DNA of 64,000 nt from Pseudoalteromonas luteoviolacea DSM 6061 (GTDB lineage Bacteria > Pseudomonadota > Gammaproteobacteria > Enterobacterales > Alteromonadaceae), in NCBI RefSeq assembly GCF_001625655.1, contig NZ_AUYB01000125.1, positions 81,067 through 145,066 of the forward strand, given 5' to 3'. The position numbers and the translations under genes are program-made. Position 1 is the first letter of the stretch. The number at the start of each line of letters is the position of its first letter. Positions 8,801-16,846 of this stretch are shown here, one piece after another. The notes beneath the pieces were generated by a model. That model was given only the letters and a program-made list of their open reading frames with translations, had not been told where the DNA came from and made no database searches.

Positions 8801-10400
8801 GCACTGAACCCGATGTGGGATCGAGTGTGCCGAAAGAGTTTACAGTGAATTGCACTCTCTGATTACTAAATGCCAAACCGTTTTGAAGTAAAGTCGCTTC
8901 TATAGTTAAAGGCGAGTTACCTGAGAGTTCATTTGTTTCTACACCACTTGAATTCTTACCTGAAATCGTTAATCCAAATGCTGATGGAGTGTAGTCAGGG
9001 TCACCATCAGTATGGTAAATGTAGCTCTGGGATACCGTCGCACCCGTTGTTGGGTCTGTGAATGTCGCCATGATTTCAGCCAAACCAGTCGCCTGAATAG
9101 CAATAAGATCTAATTTAGCCTTACCGTCAGCCTGCGTCTCCACTTCCCCATCAGATGGAACAGTAACCGCCTTTCCACCATTGGTTACCTTAACTATACC
9201 GTTGGCAACTGGGTTGTTATTGTTTGTTACTGTTATCTCAACTCGTCCAGGTTTATCTGCATCGATTGGGTTGTCAATGCTGATTGCATTATCTGAATCA
9301 TCCTTAACGGTCAGCGTCATTTGTAGTCCGCCATCACCTGCACTGTTAAACGTGAAGGTTCGACTTAACTCTTGATCATTATCGGTCGTATAGTTCGCTG
9401 TGACACTGCCGGTTCCAGAAATATTATTCTCTAACAAAGCGACGGTTACGGTGCCTTCGCTATTCGTTTTTAGTACGTTTGTAGTAGAGCTCAGCAATGC
9501 CTTATCAACTTCAAACGTCAATGGAGCATCTGCGACTGCTTTGCCATTTAGCGTTAAAGAGGCTCTGATAGATATAGGGGTATTAAACGAAAGTTCACTT
9601 GTTTCTTGTCCTTGTGCATTGAACCCTAATACCAATAATTCGTATACCTCTAGACCAAAGAATTCGTACCCATCGGACACGTACGCTAGGGTTTGAGTCG
9701 TCTCTTCATATTGTGCAGTAATATCGCCTGCGCCAGTCTGCTGTGTCGCATTGACTGTAAAGCTTGCTTGCCCGTTATTATTGGTGACAATTTTACCGTT
9801 ACTGCTTGTGCTTAGAAGCTCATCGAAAGTAAACGTAATGATTTTATCAGAGATAGGTTGCCCATTGTCTGTCAACGTCGCCATTACTGTTGCAGGTAGT
9901 TCACCTGCAAGCGGGTTTTGAGTATTGATATCATTGCCAGAGCTGTCCTTCATCGTGAGAGCAATTTGAATCCCGCCATCACCAGCAGCTGCATATTCAA
10001 TGCTTTTTGATATAGTTTCACCGTTCACATCTATAGAGGCCTGTATAGTACCAGCACCTGCATTACTATTTGCCACTATACCAACTACCGCAATACCTTG
10101 ACTGTTGGTCAAAGCAGACTCTGCGCCATTAAATTCAGAGAACTCATCTCCAACAAATTTAACGAGTTTATCTACTTGAATTTGGCCGTCTTTGGTTACT
10201 TTGGCTTGAACTTGAATTGGGTTGCTGACACTCAGCTCGGATGTACCACTTTGAGATTCTAGGCTCAATTCCAATGCATAATCATCAGTGTTATCGCCAC
10301 CGCCATCTCCGGAAGAGTCTCGGTCTATCGAACCTCCACCACCACAGGCGGTTAGAAGGAATATCATAAATATGGTGCTAAACCAACGCATTGAAAACAT
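5823..10400 (-). CDS. Giant lipoprotein with tandem bacterial Ig-like (Big-1 type) repeats
   Basis: The protein has about 1525 residues. A short signal ends in the lipobox LLTAC followed by GGGG and an acidic Gly/Ser/Asp linker, so it is a lipoprotein, likely held in the outer membrane. The N-terminal ~650 residues hold about six or seven tandem ~100-residue units. Each has an LxxNGxP-type strand, a T(N/D)xxGxA motif, a GAGT(I/V)TA strand and often an AGDGG end, as in invasin/intimin Big-1 domains. The C-terminal half is different. It is rich in cysteine pairs and has Ca2+-loop-like motifs (DFNQNGVFD, DANNNGLYD, DFDGDGNN). ATG 10400 is preferred because GAGGGAG lies 8 bases upstream; the longer reading would start at TTG 10421. 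An adhesion or surface role is inferred. Confidence 0.85.
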   Translation of the reverse strand: MFSMRWFSTIFMIFLLTACGGGGSIDRDSSGDGGGDNTDDYALELSLESQSGTSELSVSNPIQVQAKVTKDGQIQVDKLVKFVGDEFSEFNGAESALTNSQGIAVVGIVANSNAGAGTIQASIDVNGETISKSIEYAAAGDGGIQIALTMKDSSGNDINTQNPLAGELPATVMATLTDNGQPISDKIITFTFDELLSTSSNGKIVTNNNGQASFTVNATQQTGAGDITAQYEETTQTLAYVSDGYEFFGLEVYELLVLGFNAQGQETSELSFNTPISIRASLTLNGKAVADAPLTFEVDKALLSSTTNVLKTNSEGTVTVALLENNISGTGSVTANYTTDNDQELSRTFTFNSAGDGGLQMTLTVKDDSDNAISIDNPIDADKPGRVEITVTNNNNPVANGIVKVTNGGKAVTVPSDGEVETQADGKAKLDLIAIQATGLAEIMATFTDPTTGATVSQSYIYHTDGDPDYTPSAFGLTISGKNSSGVETNELSGNSPLTIEATLLQNGLAFSNQRVQFTVNSFGTLDPTSGSVLTNAQGVATIILRDNSVKGAGTITATFTSSSGETVSRNFNFESAGDGGLLLVIDSIKDQSNNDINVNNQISRTNPGTVIASLTQDGSPVPNALVTFTVDNVATMNPQSGRAETNALGQAQVGLLATTVSGVGQVYAEYEGLRTNDVIFHSVGDAVVNDGNYSFDIRLLTGCNEGWDAVRNDPENEIDPVAGGCTEVTSVDSSVIPELFIKLGKITSDGKEIDNQIIEVVSDKGQVLPNSGKVLTDVNGIALLKLQPGDSDGAGTVTVSFDGETAAENFTVGIQELYLQLTANLPASTTPGQTLPELESGDSFIITAKVFTQSDFAESSLYTQPVDVGFSSVCVSQQPSDPLASLDNPVRTQRGVASSTYRASGCKGSDTITASISAADPASYNFFVNDAPVQSLKYVSASNRFIGLPPATGSVAVTSEITFELIDTDNRPLMQKQVEFRFADLTGRADLTTYKGNTDGDGQVKTLIEGGVIPGALVVEACYLPDDKIAEAALNNQFPTCWQSKITQCAADPTLKFCELPDGITSFSLIPGDEQVNAVSSGVILSSGVPDQDSFDAAPATTILNAQNYVGVFTNISVFFGDQFNQLTRDDLAANVLAESGVVGNIDGTGGAETYQCFAERGVCQVQWRAQGTLPFTEDKWENKISDVCDTYQGQPVPCIGDFPTQVDLPGGGTRTVVRGARVTILASTKGQENFHDKPSSDTVTRTNGIFDIGEFQPLNDDLPEAFIDFNQNGVFDSVECDASNGVENDPCEPTLSNGGHNETFLDANNNGLYDGVPADPTTGIYNGLLCGEAAETAGACSKDLVDIRKQFEIVASSDVVYARFVVNKSHISGADCVNPPGVVDGNNVLMPVAGLLGLEATESADYCDINEIVLSDFDGDGNNETEQVTVEIYYSDLYGNSLPEGTTVNITTENGLTTVQELVGTVYASGGVERGKAVVRVTPENAANNLTEGNLIVTFTIPDPLNDGETIVRTKTITIRDNG

Positions 10401-10577
10401 CCGTAGTTCTCCCTCGCACAATTTTAAATTAGAGTTATTTGCATAATGTTAACCCAAAGCTTGGCAAAAAATCACAATTTTTTCGTAGTGTTGCGCATTT
10501 TTTTTTGTTCATTTCGACCCAGCCTGTTAGGCTATAACCATTTTAACAACAAGAAGTTTTAGGGCGTCTCCAAAACT

Positions 10578-11915
10578 ATGACTGATAATAATAAAATTAG
10601 CCTAACAACCCGCATCATGTTTGCCATGCTCGCGGGTATCGGTGTGGGCTTTGCATTTCAAGGTATACTCGGTGGTGAGCCCGAGTTTTTAATTCCGCTT
10701 GGCTTATTTGATTTACCAATTAGAGGCTTGTTTGTTGACGGCCTATTTCATGTAGGCGGGCAGATATTTATTGCTAGTTTAAAAATGTTGGTGGTGCCAC
10801 TCGTTTTCATTTCACTAGTATGTGGTACATGTAGTCTAAGCGACCCCAAAAAGCTCGGTCGATTAGGTGGTAAGTCAATCTTGCTTTATTTAACAACCAC
10901 TGCCATTGCTATCACTGTTGCTATTTCATTAGCGCTATTAGTAAGTCCTGGTGCGGGTGTAGATATGCCAACGACAGCTAGCTTCGATGCCAAGGAAGCA
11001 CCGACATTAGCACAAGTAATCATTGGTATGTTCCCAACTAACCCAATCGATGCAATGGCTAATGGCAATATGTTACAGGTAATTGTATTTGCACTATTAT
11101 TTGGCATTGCAATGGCGCTTAGCGGAGATGCTGGTAAACGCGTTGCCCTTGTCTTTGATGACTTGAACACTGTCATTTTGAAGCTTGTAACACTACTTAT
11201 GAATCTAGCGCCTTACGGTGTATTTTGTTTGATGGCAAAATTATTTACCGATATTGAAATGCGTTTAATAGTTGAGCTTGGTAAATATTTCTTAGTAGTT
11301 GTCGCAGCTCTTTTCTTCCACGCACTAGTCAACTACTCAATTATGCTAAAAGTTTTAACGGGTCTAAGTCCTGTCAAATTCCTAGCTAAAATGAAAGATG
11401 CATGTATGTTCGCGTTCAGTACATCAAGTTCTAGTGCAACTATGCCTGTCACATTAGAAACGGCTACAAAGAAGCTGGGTGCTAATAATACAGTAGCCTC
11501 TTTCACTGTTCCGCTTGGTGCGACGATTAATATGGATGGCACAGCTATTATGCAAGGTGTTGCCACTGTTTTCATCGCACAAGTATTTGCAGTTGACCTG
11601 ACACTGAGCGATTACTTAATGGTCATTTTAACAGCAACTTTAGCATCTGTTGGCACGGCAGGTGTTCCCGGTGTCGGTTTGATTATGCTCGCAATGGTCC
11701 CCAACCAAGTGGGTCTGCCTGTTGAAGGTATTGCCATCATTATGGGTGTAGACAGACTACTAGACATGACCCGTACTGCGGTTAACGTTACGGGAGATTG
11801 TATGGTGACCTGTGTTGTAGCGAAATCCGAAAATGAATTGAATTACAACGTATTTAATGACCCAAATGCAGCGAAGGACCTTGAAGAAAACTTATCTGCT
11901 TCAAACTCTGCTTAA
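10578..11915 (+). CDS. Dicarboxylate/amino acid:cation symporter (DAACS/SLC1 family)
   Basis: This is an inner-membrane symporter of 445 residues, in the GltP/GltPh size range, that couples uptake of glutamate, aspartate or C4-dicarboxylates to H+ or Na+. The family hallmarks are all present: the serine-rich re-entrant hairpin SSSSATMP near residue 280, NMDGTAI in TM7, GVPGVGLIML in the second hairpin, and DRLLDMTRTAVNVTGD in TM8. The Arg in the TM8 motif is typical of acidic-substrate transporters. It is divergent from the Ig-repeat lipoprotein across 177 bases and ends at a strong terminator. Glutamate versus dicarboxylate specificity is not resolved. Confidence 0.93.
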   Translation: MTDNNKISLTTRIMFAMLAGIGVGFAFQGILGGEPEFLIPLGLFDLPIRGLFVDGLFHVGGQIFIASLKMLVVPLVFISLVCGTCSLSDPKKLGRLGGKSILLYLTTTAIAITVAISLALLVSPGAGVDMPTTASFDAKEAPTLAQVIIGMFPTNPIDAMANGNMLQVIVFALLFGIAMALSGDAGKRVALVFDDLNTVILKLVTLLMNLAPYGVFCLMAKLFTDIEMRLIVELGKYFLVVVAALFFHALVNYSIMLKVLTGLSPVKFLAKMKDACMFAFSTSSSSATMPVTLETATKKLGANNTVASFTVPLGATINMDGTAIMQGVATVFIAQVFAVDLTLSDYLMVILTATLASVGTAGVPGVGLIMLAMVPNQVGLPVEGIAIIMGVDRLLDMTRTAVNVTGDCMVTCVVAKSENELNYNVFNDPNAAKDLEENLSASNSA

Positions 11916-11927
11916 CCTAGTCTCTTC

Positions 11928-11960
11928 GGGCAGTAACAGTCAACGTTACTGCCCTTTTCT
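11928..11960 (+). terminator. Terminator of the DAACS symporter gene
   Basis: A perfect 10-bp stem GGGCAGTAAC/GTTACTGCCC with a 7-base loop is followed by TTTTCTTC, 13 bases after the stop codon. Confidence 0.93.
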
Positions 11961-12051
11961 TCATTTTATCAACGCCTCGTAATATTTTTGCTACAAAAAT
12001 ATTTTTCATAAGATACAATCATCTGCACTAAGAGCAATTGGATTGTTAAGC

Positions 12052-12927
12052 ATGACATCAAGCACAAAAAATGTAGCATTTATCGGTTTAGGTGTAATGG
12101 GCTTCCCTATGGCCGGGCACCTTGCAAACGCAGGTCACAATGTAACTGTTTATAATCGTACTTCAAGCAAATCAGCGTTGTGGATGAAGTCTTACAATGG
12201 AAAATCGGCAACAACCCCAGCATTGGCAGCGCAAGATGCTGATGTAGTATTTATTTGTGTTGGTAATGACGACGATCTTCGCCAAGTAACCACAGGGGAA
12301 GAAGGCGTCCTAAAAACGATGAAATCTGGAACCACACTCGTTGATCACACAACGGCATCTGCTGACGTCGCCAGAGAGCTATTTGCAATATGTGAAACTC
12401 AACAGGTTGGGTTTATAGATGCCCCCGTTTCTGGTGGGGAAGCTGGTGCAGTCAATGGCCAATTAACAATCATGTGTGGTGGCAATGTAGATGTATACGC
12501 AGCAATTGAGCCTATTATGGCTGCCTATGCAAGGTTCTCAAAGTTATTAGGTGATGTAGGCTCTGGGCAAGTCGCTAAAATGATGAATCAAATCTGTATT
12601 GCAGGCGTCGTTCAAGGCTTAGCAGAAGCACTTCAGTTTGGCAAAAATGCCGGAATCGATTGTGAATCAGTCGTCGAAGTTATCTCAAAAGGCGCAGCCG
12701 GAAGCTGGCAAATGGAAAATCGACATAAAACCATGCTTGATGACCATTATGAGCACGGCTTTGCTGTAGATTGGATGCGTAAAGACCTTGCAATAGCGTT
12801 GGACGAAGCAAAGAAAAATGGCTCCACTTTGCCGCTAACGGCGCTTGTTGACCAATTTTATGCTGATGTGCAAAAAATGGGAGGAAACCGCTGGGACACT
12901 TCTAGTTTATTAAAACGCTTAGTCTAG
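12052..12927 (+). CDS. NAD(P)-dependent beta-hydroxyacid dehydrogenase (3-hydroxyisobutyrate dehydrogenase family)
   Basis: This is an oxidoreductase of 291 residues. A Rossmann motif GLGVMGFPMAGHL is at the N-terminus, DAPVSGGEAGA (substrate-binding motif) near residue 125, and the catalytic-Lys segment GSGQVAKMMNQ near 168. The all-alpha C-terminal domain contains KDLAIAL. Family members oxidise 3-hydroxyisobutyrate or reduce tartronate semialdehyde or succinic semialdehyde, and the exact substrate is not clear here. I start at ATG 12052; an in-frame TTG at 12043 with AAGAG about 8 bases upstream is an alternative. No valine-degradation genes lie beside it. Confidence 0.88.
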   Translation: MTSSTKNVAFIGLGVMGFPMAGHLANAGHNVTVYNRTSSKSALWMKSYNGKSATTPALAAQDADVVFICVGNDDDLRQVTTGEEGVLKTMKSGTTLVDHTTASADVARELFAICETQQVGFIDAPVSGGEAGAVNGQLTIMCGGNVDVYAAIEPIMAAYARFSKLLGDVGSGQVAKMMNQICIAGVVQGLAEALQFGKNAGIDCESVVEVISKGAAGSWQMENRHKTMLDDHYEHGFAVDWMRKDLAIALDEAKKNGSTLPLTALVDQFYADVQKMGGNRWDTSSLLKRLV

Positions 12928-12944
12928 TCTAATCCCCTCTTTTA

Positions 12945-12977
12945 AACATTGGGTCCATAAAACTGGTACCCAATGTT
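12945..12977 (+). terminator. Probable terminator after the hydroxyacid dehydrogenase gene
   Basis: A perfect 10-bp inverted repeat AACATTGGGT/ACCCAATGTT with a 13-base loop starts 17 bases after the stop. The U-tract is poor, so efficiency is uncertain. The rest of the gap, to 13175, is the glutathione peroxidase leader and contains a second small hairpin CCTCAT/ATGAGG at 13090-13106. Confidence 0.6.
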
Positions 12978-13175
12978 CCCAATATTATTTCAATTCGACA
13001 ACAATATTTAACTTTGATTAAATTTAAACCTGTGCTGACATAAAATTGTCCTAAATGGCTGCTATGCTTGAACAATGGAGGGATTTTTACCTCATTAGCG
13101 ATGAGGAGAGACCTTAAAGTTGAGCCCACATGAATAATATTAATAAAACTCGTTTTATGCACGGAGCCTTTCAAT

Positions 13176-13691
13176 ATGGATAATATTTACAGATACAGTG
13201 TTAAGTTACTTACAGGAGAAACGCTCTCTCTTAAGTCACTGCAAGACAGACCTGTACTGATCGTCAATATTGCTAGCAAGTGTAGCTTTACCCCACAGTT
13301 AGCCGCACTAGAAAAAATGTATCGCAAATATAAGCACAGCGGTTTAGAGATTATCGCTTTTCCATGTAATCAATTTGGCAAAAATGAACCTTTGGAAAAT
13401 GAGATGCTGCGAGAGTTCTATCAGTCACACTTCAGCTTAAGCTTTAAGGTCTCAGAAAAAGTACTTGTGAATGGGCCAGATGCTCACCCCCTATTTAACT
13501 ATTTAAAGTCACATACGCGTGGTATAGCACAAAACCGTGCTGTAAAGTGGAACTATACTAAATTTCTTATCGGGCGAAATGGAGAGCTCTTATCTCGTTA
13601 CGCACCGCGCACTAAGCCTGAATCCTTGAAGCAGATTATTGAGGGCCAGTTACACCATGAAAGTAGCACTATTCAGTTCGCAAAAGTATGA
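13176..13691 (+). CDS. Glutathione peroxidase family protein (BtuE-like)
   Basis: This is a thioredoxin-fold peroxidase of 171 residues that reduces hydroperoxides with glutathione or thioredoxin. The peroxidatic Cys lies in NIASKCSFTPQL (near residue 37), followed by FPCNQFGKNEP (family Gln and second Cys) and the Trp motif WNYTKFLI. Together these give the Cys-Gln-Trp set of non-selenium GPx proteins. There is no signal peptide, so it should be cytoplasmic. The start is supported by ACGGAG 9 bases upstream. Its 3' end overlaps the D-lactate dehydrogenase gene by 35 bases, so the two are co-transcribed. Confidence 0.92.
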   Translation: MDNIYRYSVKLLTGETLSLKSLQDRPVLIVNIASKCSFTPQLAALEKMYRKYKHSGLEIIAFPCNQFGKNEPLENEMLREFYQSHFSLSFKVSEKVLVNGPDAHPLFNYLKSHTRGIAQNRAVKWNYTKFLIGRNGELLSRYAPRTKPESLKQIIEGQLHHESSTIQFAKV

Positions 13692-14634
13692 AAAACCATT
13701 TTTCAATGACGCCGTTAGCGCCTATCCAAATCTAGATATTGCGCATTTTGAACATGCGTTAAGCATGGAAACTGTTTCTCTCGCTTCAGGTTATGATGCG
13801 ATATGTGTGTTCGTAAATGATGATGTAAATGCTTGCGTATTAGCAGAGTTAGCCGAGTTAGGTGTCAAATTTGTAGCTTTACGATGTGCAGGCTATAACA
13901 ATGTAGATATAGAAGCGGCCCATGCACTTGGTATTCAAGTAGTACGCGTACCAGCCTATAGCCCAGAGGCCGTTGCTGAGCATTGTATCGCACTGATGCT
14001 GACATTAGCCCGCAAGACTCACAAAGCCTACAATAGAGTAAGAGAAGAGAACTTCGATTTGAACGGGTTACTCGGCTTTAATATTCACAACAAAACGGTA
14101 GGTATCATTGGCTGCGGTAAAATAGGCCAATCCTTAGTTTCAATTTTGAATGGGTTTGGTGCTCACACATTGGTTTTTGACCCAAATATTGGAGAAGGTT
14201 CTTACACTAAAGTCTCTTTGCAAATGCTATTTGAGCAAAGTGACATTATCTCCTTACATTGCCCGTTGACAGATGCCACTCATCATCTGCTAAATGACGA
14301 AGCCTTTGACATAATGAAACCAGGCGTAATGGTAATAAATACAAGCCGAGGTGCACTGATAGATACGCAAGCCTGTATTAAAGCCTTAAAGTCTAAGAAG
14401 ATAGGATACTTGGGTTTAGACGTATATGAACAAGAATCAGAGCTATTTTTCAAAGATCGAAGTGAAGATATCATACAAGATGATGATTTTATTCGTTTAA
14501 GTGGCTTTCCTAATGTATTAATTACTGGACACCAAGGTTTTTTTACCAAAGAGGCGCTTGTTGAAATTGCTTCAACAACAGTGGAAAACTTAAATATGCT
14601 CGACTGTGGTGAAGAATCACCGAATAGTGTTTAA
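13657..14634 (+). CDS. ldhA: D-lactate dehydrogenase (2-hydroxyacid dehydrogenase, LdhA type)
   Basis: This is an NAD-dependent D-2-hydroxyacid dehydrogenase of 325 residues interconverting pyruvate and D-lactate. Signatures are RCAGYNNVD near residue 77, the Rossmann motif GIIGCGKIGQS near 148, the NTSRGALIDT segment, and the catalytic His in TGHQGFFTKEAL near 295. The HQ(G/A)F(F/L)TxEAL form is characteristic of fermentative D-LDH. I start at ATG 13657 inside the peroxidase gene, with GAGGG upstream, and not at the TTG-type codon 13639. The overlap couples it to glutathione peroxidase. Confidence 0.88.
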   Translation: MKVALFSSQKYEKPFFNDAVSAYPNLDIAHFEHALSMETVSLASGYDAICVFVNDDVNACVLAELAELGVKFVALRCAGYNNVDIEAAHALGIQVVRVPAYSPEAVAEHCIALMLTLARKTHKAYNRVREENFDLNGLLGFNIHNKTVGIIGCGKIGQSLVSILNGFGAHTLVFDPNIGEGSYTKVSLQMLFEQSDIISLHCPLTDATHHLLNDEAFDIMKPGVMVINTSRGALIDTQACIKALKSKKIGYLGLDVYEQESELFFKDRSEDIIQDDDFIRLSGFPNVLITGHQGFFTKEALVEIASTTVENLNMLDCGEESPNSV

Positions 14635-14645
14635 AAAACAGCCAT

Positions 14646-14679
14646 AAAAAAGCGCAGCCTCAAAGTCTGCGCTTTTTTT
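14646..14679. terminator. Bidirectional terminator between ldhA and the NSS transporter gene
   Basis: The stem AAAAAAGCGCAG/CTGCGCTTTTTT with a 9-base loop has T tracts on both strands and sits between convergent genes. Confidence 0.92.
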
Positions 14680-14698
14680 GTCTCTATATATTTAGCCT

Positions 14699-16024
14699 TT
14701 ACTTATTGAAAACAACGTTTACAAATACGGCTGTCATTAATATGGGGCAAACAAACTTCAAATACTGTGCAAACCAGTACTGTTTACCGCCTGTTGCTAA
14801 AAGTAGCTGATTACCTCGTCGCCACATCCAACCAACTGTCAAGAAGTAGAAAAGCCCCATTAGCGGTAGTTGATAACGAGTAAATACATTAATCACCAAA
14901 CCGAATAACCATTCGAAGTTCAAGATAATTAAACTCGAACATACTAGAATCACCAAAGTAACAATCCAAGTGGCTGATTTACGTTTCATCCCATGGTTTT
15001 CAACTAGGAAAGATACAGGTATTTCAGTAGATGAAATAGTTGATGTTAAAGAGGCGATTGACATCAGGACAAAGAATGTGAGACCAACCCAAATACCAAT
15101 TTGCCCCATGCTTGCAAATAACTCTGGTAAAATAGCGAAGATAAGTCGACCTTCACCTACCAGCTTGCCATCTTGGAAAACTTCAACACCATTTTGTTGA
15201 GCAACGAAAATGGCGGGAATAATGAGTAACCCTGCTAAAAATGCGACACCAGTATCAAGCATTGCTACGCTAAAAGTCAGCTTAGGCAGATTTTCATTGG
15301 GTTTGAGGTAAGAGCCATAAATCATCATACAACCCACACCCAAAGACAGTGAAAAGAAAGCTTGCCCCATCGCCGCAATGATCAGATCCGGATCAGTAAT
15401 TTTACTAAAATCAGGTATTAAGTAGGCTTTAAATCCTTCGCTTGCGCCTTCAAGCGTTGCCATGTAAGCAATCAAACATACTAAAAGTAATAATAGAACA
15501 GGCATCAAACGGCGAGACCAAATTTCAATGCCAGACTTAACCCCTTTCAATATAATTGCAGCTGTCAGCAGTAACATCAGAGGCGTAAATACAAAGTTGC
15601 GCATCATGGAGTCACCAGTTAGAAACTGACTTACTGCATCTAAGCCCATAAAGGTTGTCACAGGCTCAATAGAATGAGCCAACATCCACCCAGCAACAAT
15701 AGAATAAAAACTCAGCATGACAATGGCGCCACCGAGGCCCAAGTAACCTGCCCCAGCACCTACTTTTGGGTTTCTCTCTTGCCATGCCATTTTAAGTGCT
15801 TTAACAGGGTTAGCCTGTGCTTGGTGACCAAGGTATAACTCTGTATACAACGCGGGTAATGCGAGTAAGAAGATGACGATAAAATATGCAAGCAAAAATG
15901 CTCCACCACCATGATTGGCAGCTTGTGTGGGAAAACCCCAAATATTTCCTAACCCAACAGCGGCGCCCGCTGCTGCAAGAACAAAACCAAGTCGGCTTTG
16001 AAAACCATCACGTACCTGAGCCAT
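14699..16024 (-). CDS. Sodium-dependent transporter, NSS (SNF/LeuT-like) family
   Basis: This is an inner-membrane Na+ symporter of 441 residues. The TM1 signature GAAVGLGNIWGFPTQAANHGG includes the unwound Na+/substrate-binding stretch, and about 11 hydrophobic helices follow. That length and helix number fit the 11-TM bacterial subgroup (MhsT-like) more than 12-TM LeuT. Substrates in this family are amino acids or related compounds; none can be assigned from the neighbours. A small imperfect hairpin (AGGTTC/GAACCT, 16096-16115) lies in the 123-base gap upstream. Confidence 0.92.
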   Translation of the reverse strand: MAQVRDGFQSRLGFVLAAAGAAVGLGNIWGFPTQAANHGGGAFLLAYFIVIFLLALPALYTELYLGHQAQANPVKALKMAWQERNPKVGAGAGYLGLGGAIVMLSFYSIVAGWMLAHSIEPVTTFMGLDAVSQFLTGDSMMRNFVFTPLMLLLTAAIILKGVKSGIEIWSRRLMPVLLLLLVCLIAYMATLEGASEGFKAYLIPDFSKITDPDLIIAAMGQAFFSLSLGVGCMMIYGSYLKPNENLPKLTFSVAMLDTGVAFLAGLLIIPAIFVAQQNGVEVFQDGKLVGEGRLIFAILPELFASMGQIGIWVGLTFFVLMSIASLTSTISSTEIPVSFLVENHGMKRKSATWIVTLVILVCSSLIILNFEWLFGLVINVFTRYQLPLMGLFYFLTVGWMWRRGNQLLLATGGKQYWFAQYLKFVCPILMTAVFVNVVFNK

Positions 16025-16147
16025 AATTTAACGCTAATATAATTATTGTTTTAGGTCCGCGATTATACCCTGTTAAACGAAAAATGCGAGTATACAGGTT
16101 CCGATATTAGAACCTTCTAAACCACGTTATTACACAAATCGCAATAG

Positions 16148-16678
16148 TTAGAAGCTCGAACCTGGCTGCTGTAAAAACTCTATCTCTTCGTCAGTTGATA
16201 TTCTTCCCAAGATTTCATTTCGATGTGGATATCTGCCAAACCGATCAATAATCTTTTTATGAGCTAATTCAAATTCATAGTTCGGAAGGTCACGAAACAA
16301 TTTCTCAGCTTGGAGGTGAATGTATCGACTCTCGCTGTGCATAAAAGGCATATACAAAAAGCCAACTTCAGTGTCATTGAGCTCTTTATCATAGCCTTTC
16401 TCTATCGCATGCTGCGCCAGACACAATGCCAATGTATCACTTGAAAACGCGTTTGGTGTATCACGAAACATATTTCTAGAAAACTGATCTAGAATGATAA
16501 TTTCACATAACGCGCCTACCGGACTTTGACGCCAAGTAGCTAATTCTCCATTGAGTGCTTTGGTATGTAACGTAGAGAATTCTTGAGACACTTTTTGATC
16601 AAATGCTGCTGACTTTTGCCACCAGTCACTTTCAGAACAGGTAACAAACCAAAATTCATATACTTGCTGATACTGCAT
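16148..16678 (-). CDS. DUF924 family protein
   Basis: This is a soluble protein of 176 residues with the DUF924 hallmarks: YEFWF at the start, WWQKSAAFDQKV, the core LDQFSRNMFRDTPNAF, the HSES segment near residue 113, and FGRYPHRNEILGR near 145. The family is all-helical (TPR-like fold) with no established biochemical role that I know of. It stands alone between lysC and the NSS transporter gene. Confidence 0.9.
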   Translation of the reverse strand: MQYQQVYEFWFVTCSESDWWQKSAAFDQKVSQEFSTLHTKALNGELATWRQSPVGALCEIIILDQFSRNMFRDTPNAFSSDTLALCLAQHAIEKGYDKELNDTEVGFLYMPFMHSESRYIHLQAEKLFRDLPNYEFELAHKKIIDRFGRYPHRNEILGRISTDEEIEFLQQPGSSF

Positions 16679-16796
16679 TGCCCTCTTCCTTACTCGAATT
16701 GGTCTACGTTCTAGATTGCCACCAGACTAAATTTATTGCAACTTTATCACTAATTTTTGTTATAAATTTATGTACTAGCTCTTATGGTTGGGGGCT

Positions 16797-16825
16797 GACC
16801 AAGCACTAAGGGATTGTGCCTGGTC
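16797..16825 (-). terminator. Inverted repeat after lysC, possible terminator or 3' stability hairpin
   Basis: A 10-bp stem (GACCAGGCAC/GTGCTTGGTC on the minus strand, one G-U pair) with a 9-base loop lies about 20 bases past the lysC stop. A C-rich run and not a T run follows, so it is not a canonical intrinsic terminator. Confidence 0.5.
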
Positions 16826-16846
16826 GAATAGGAGTGAGTTAGGACT

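Noticed and set aside
12929..13174. 81-codon minus-strand frame in the gap before the glutathione peroxidase gene
   Set aside because: It covers a terminator-like hairpin and the peroxidase leader, has no family-like features and no convincing ribosome site. It is most likely chance.
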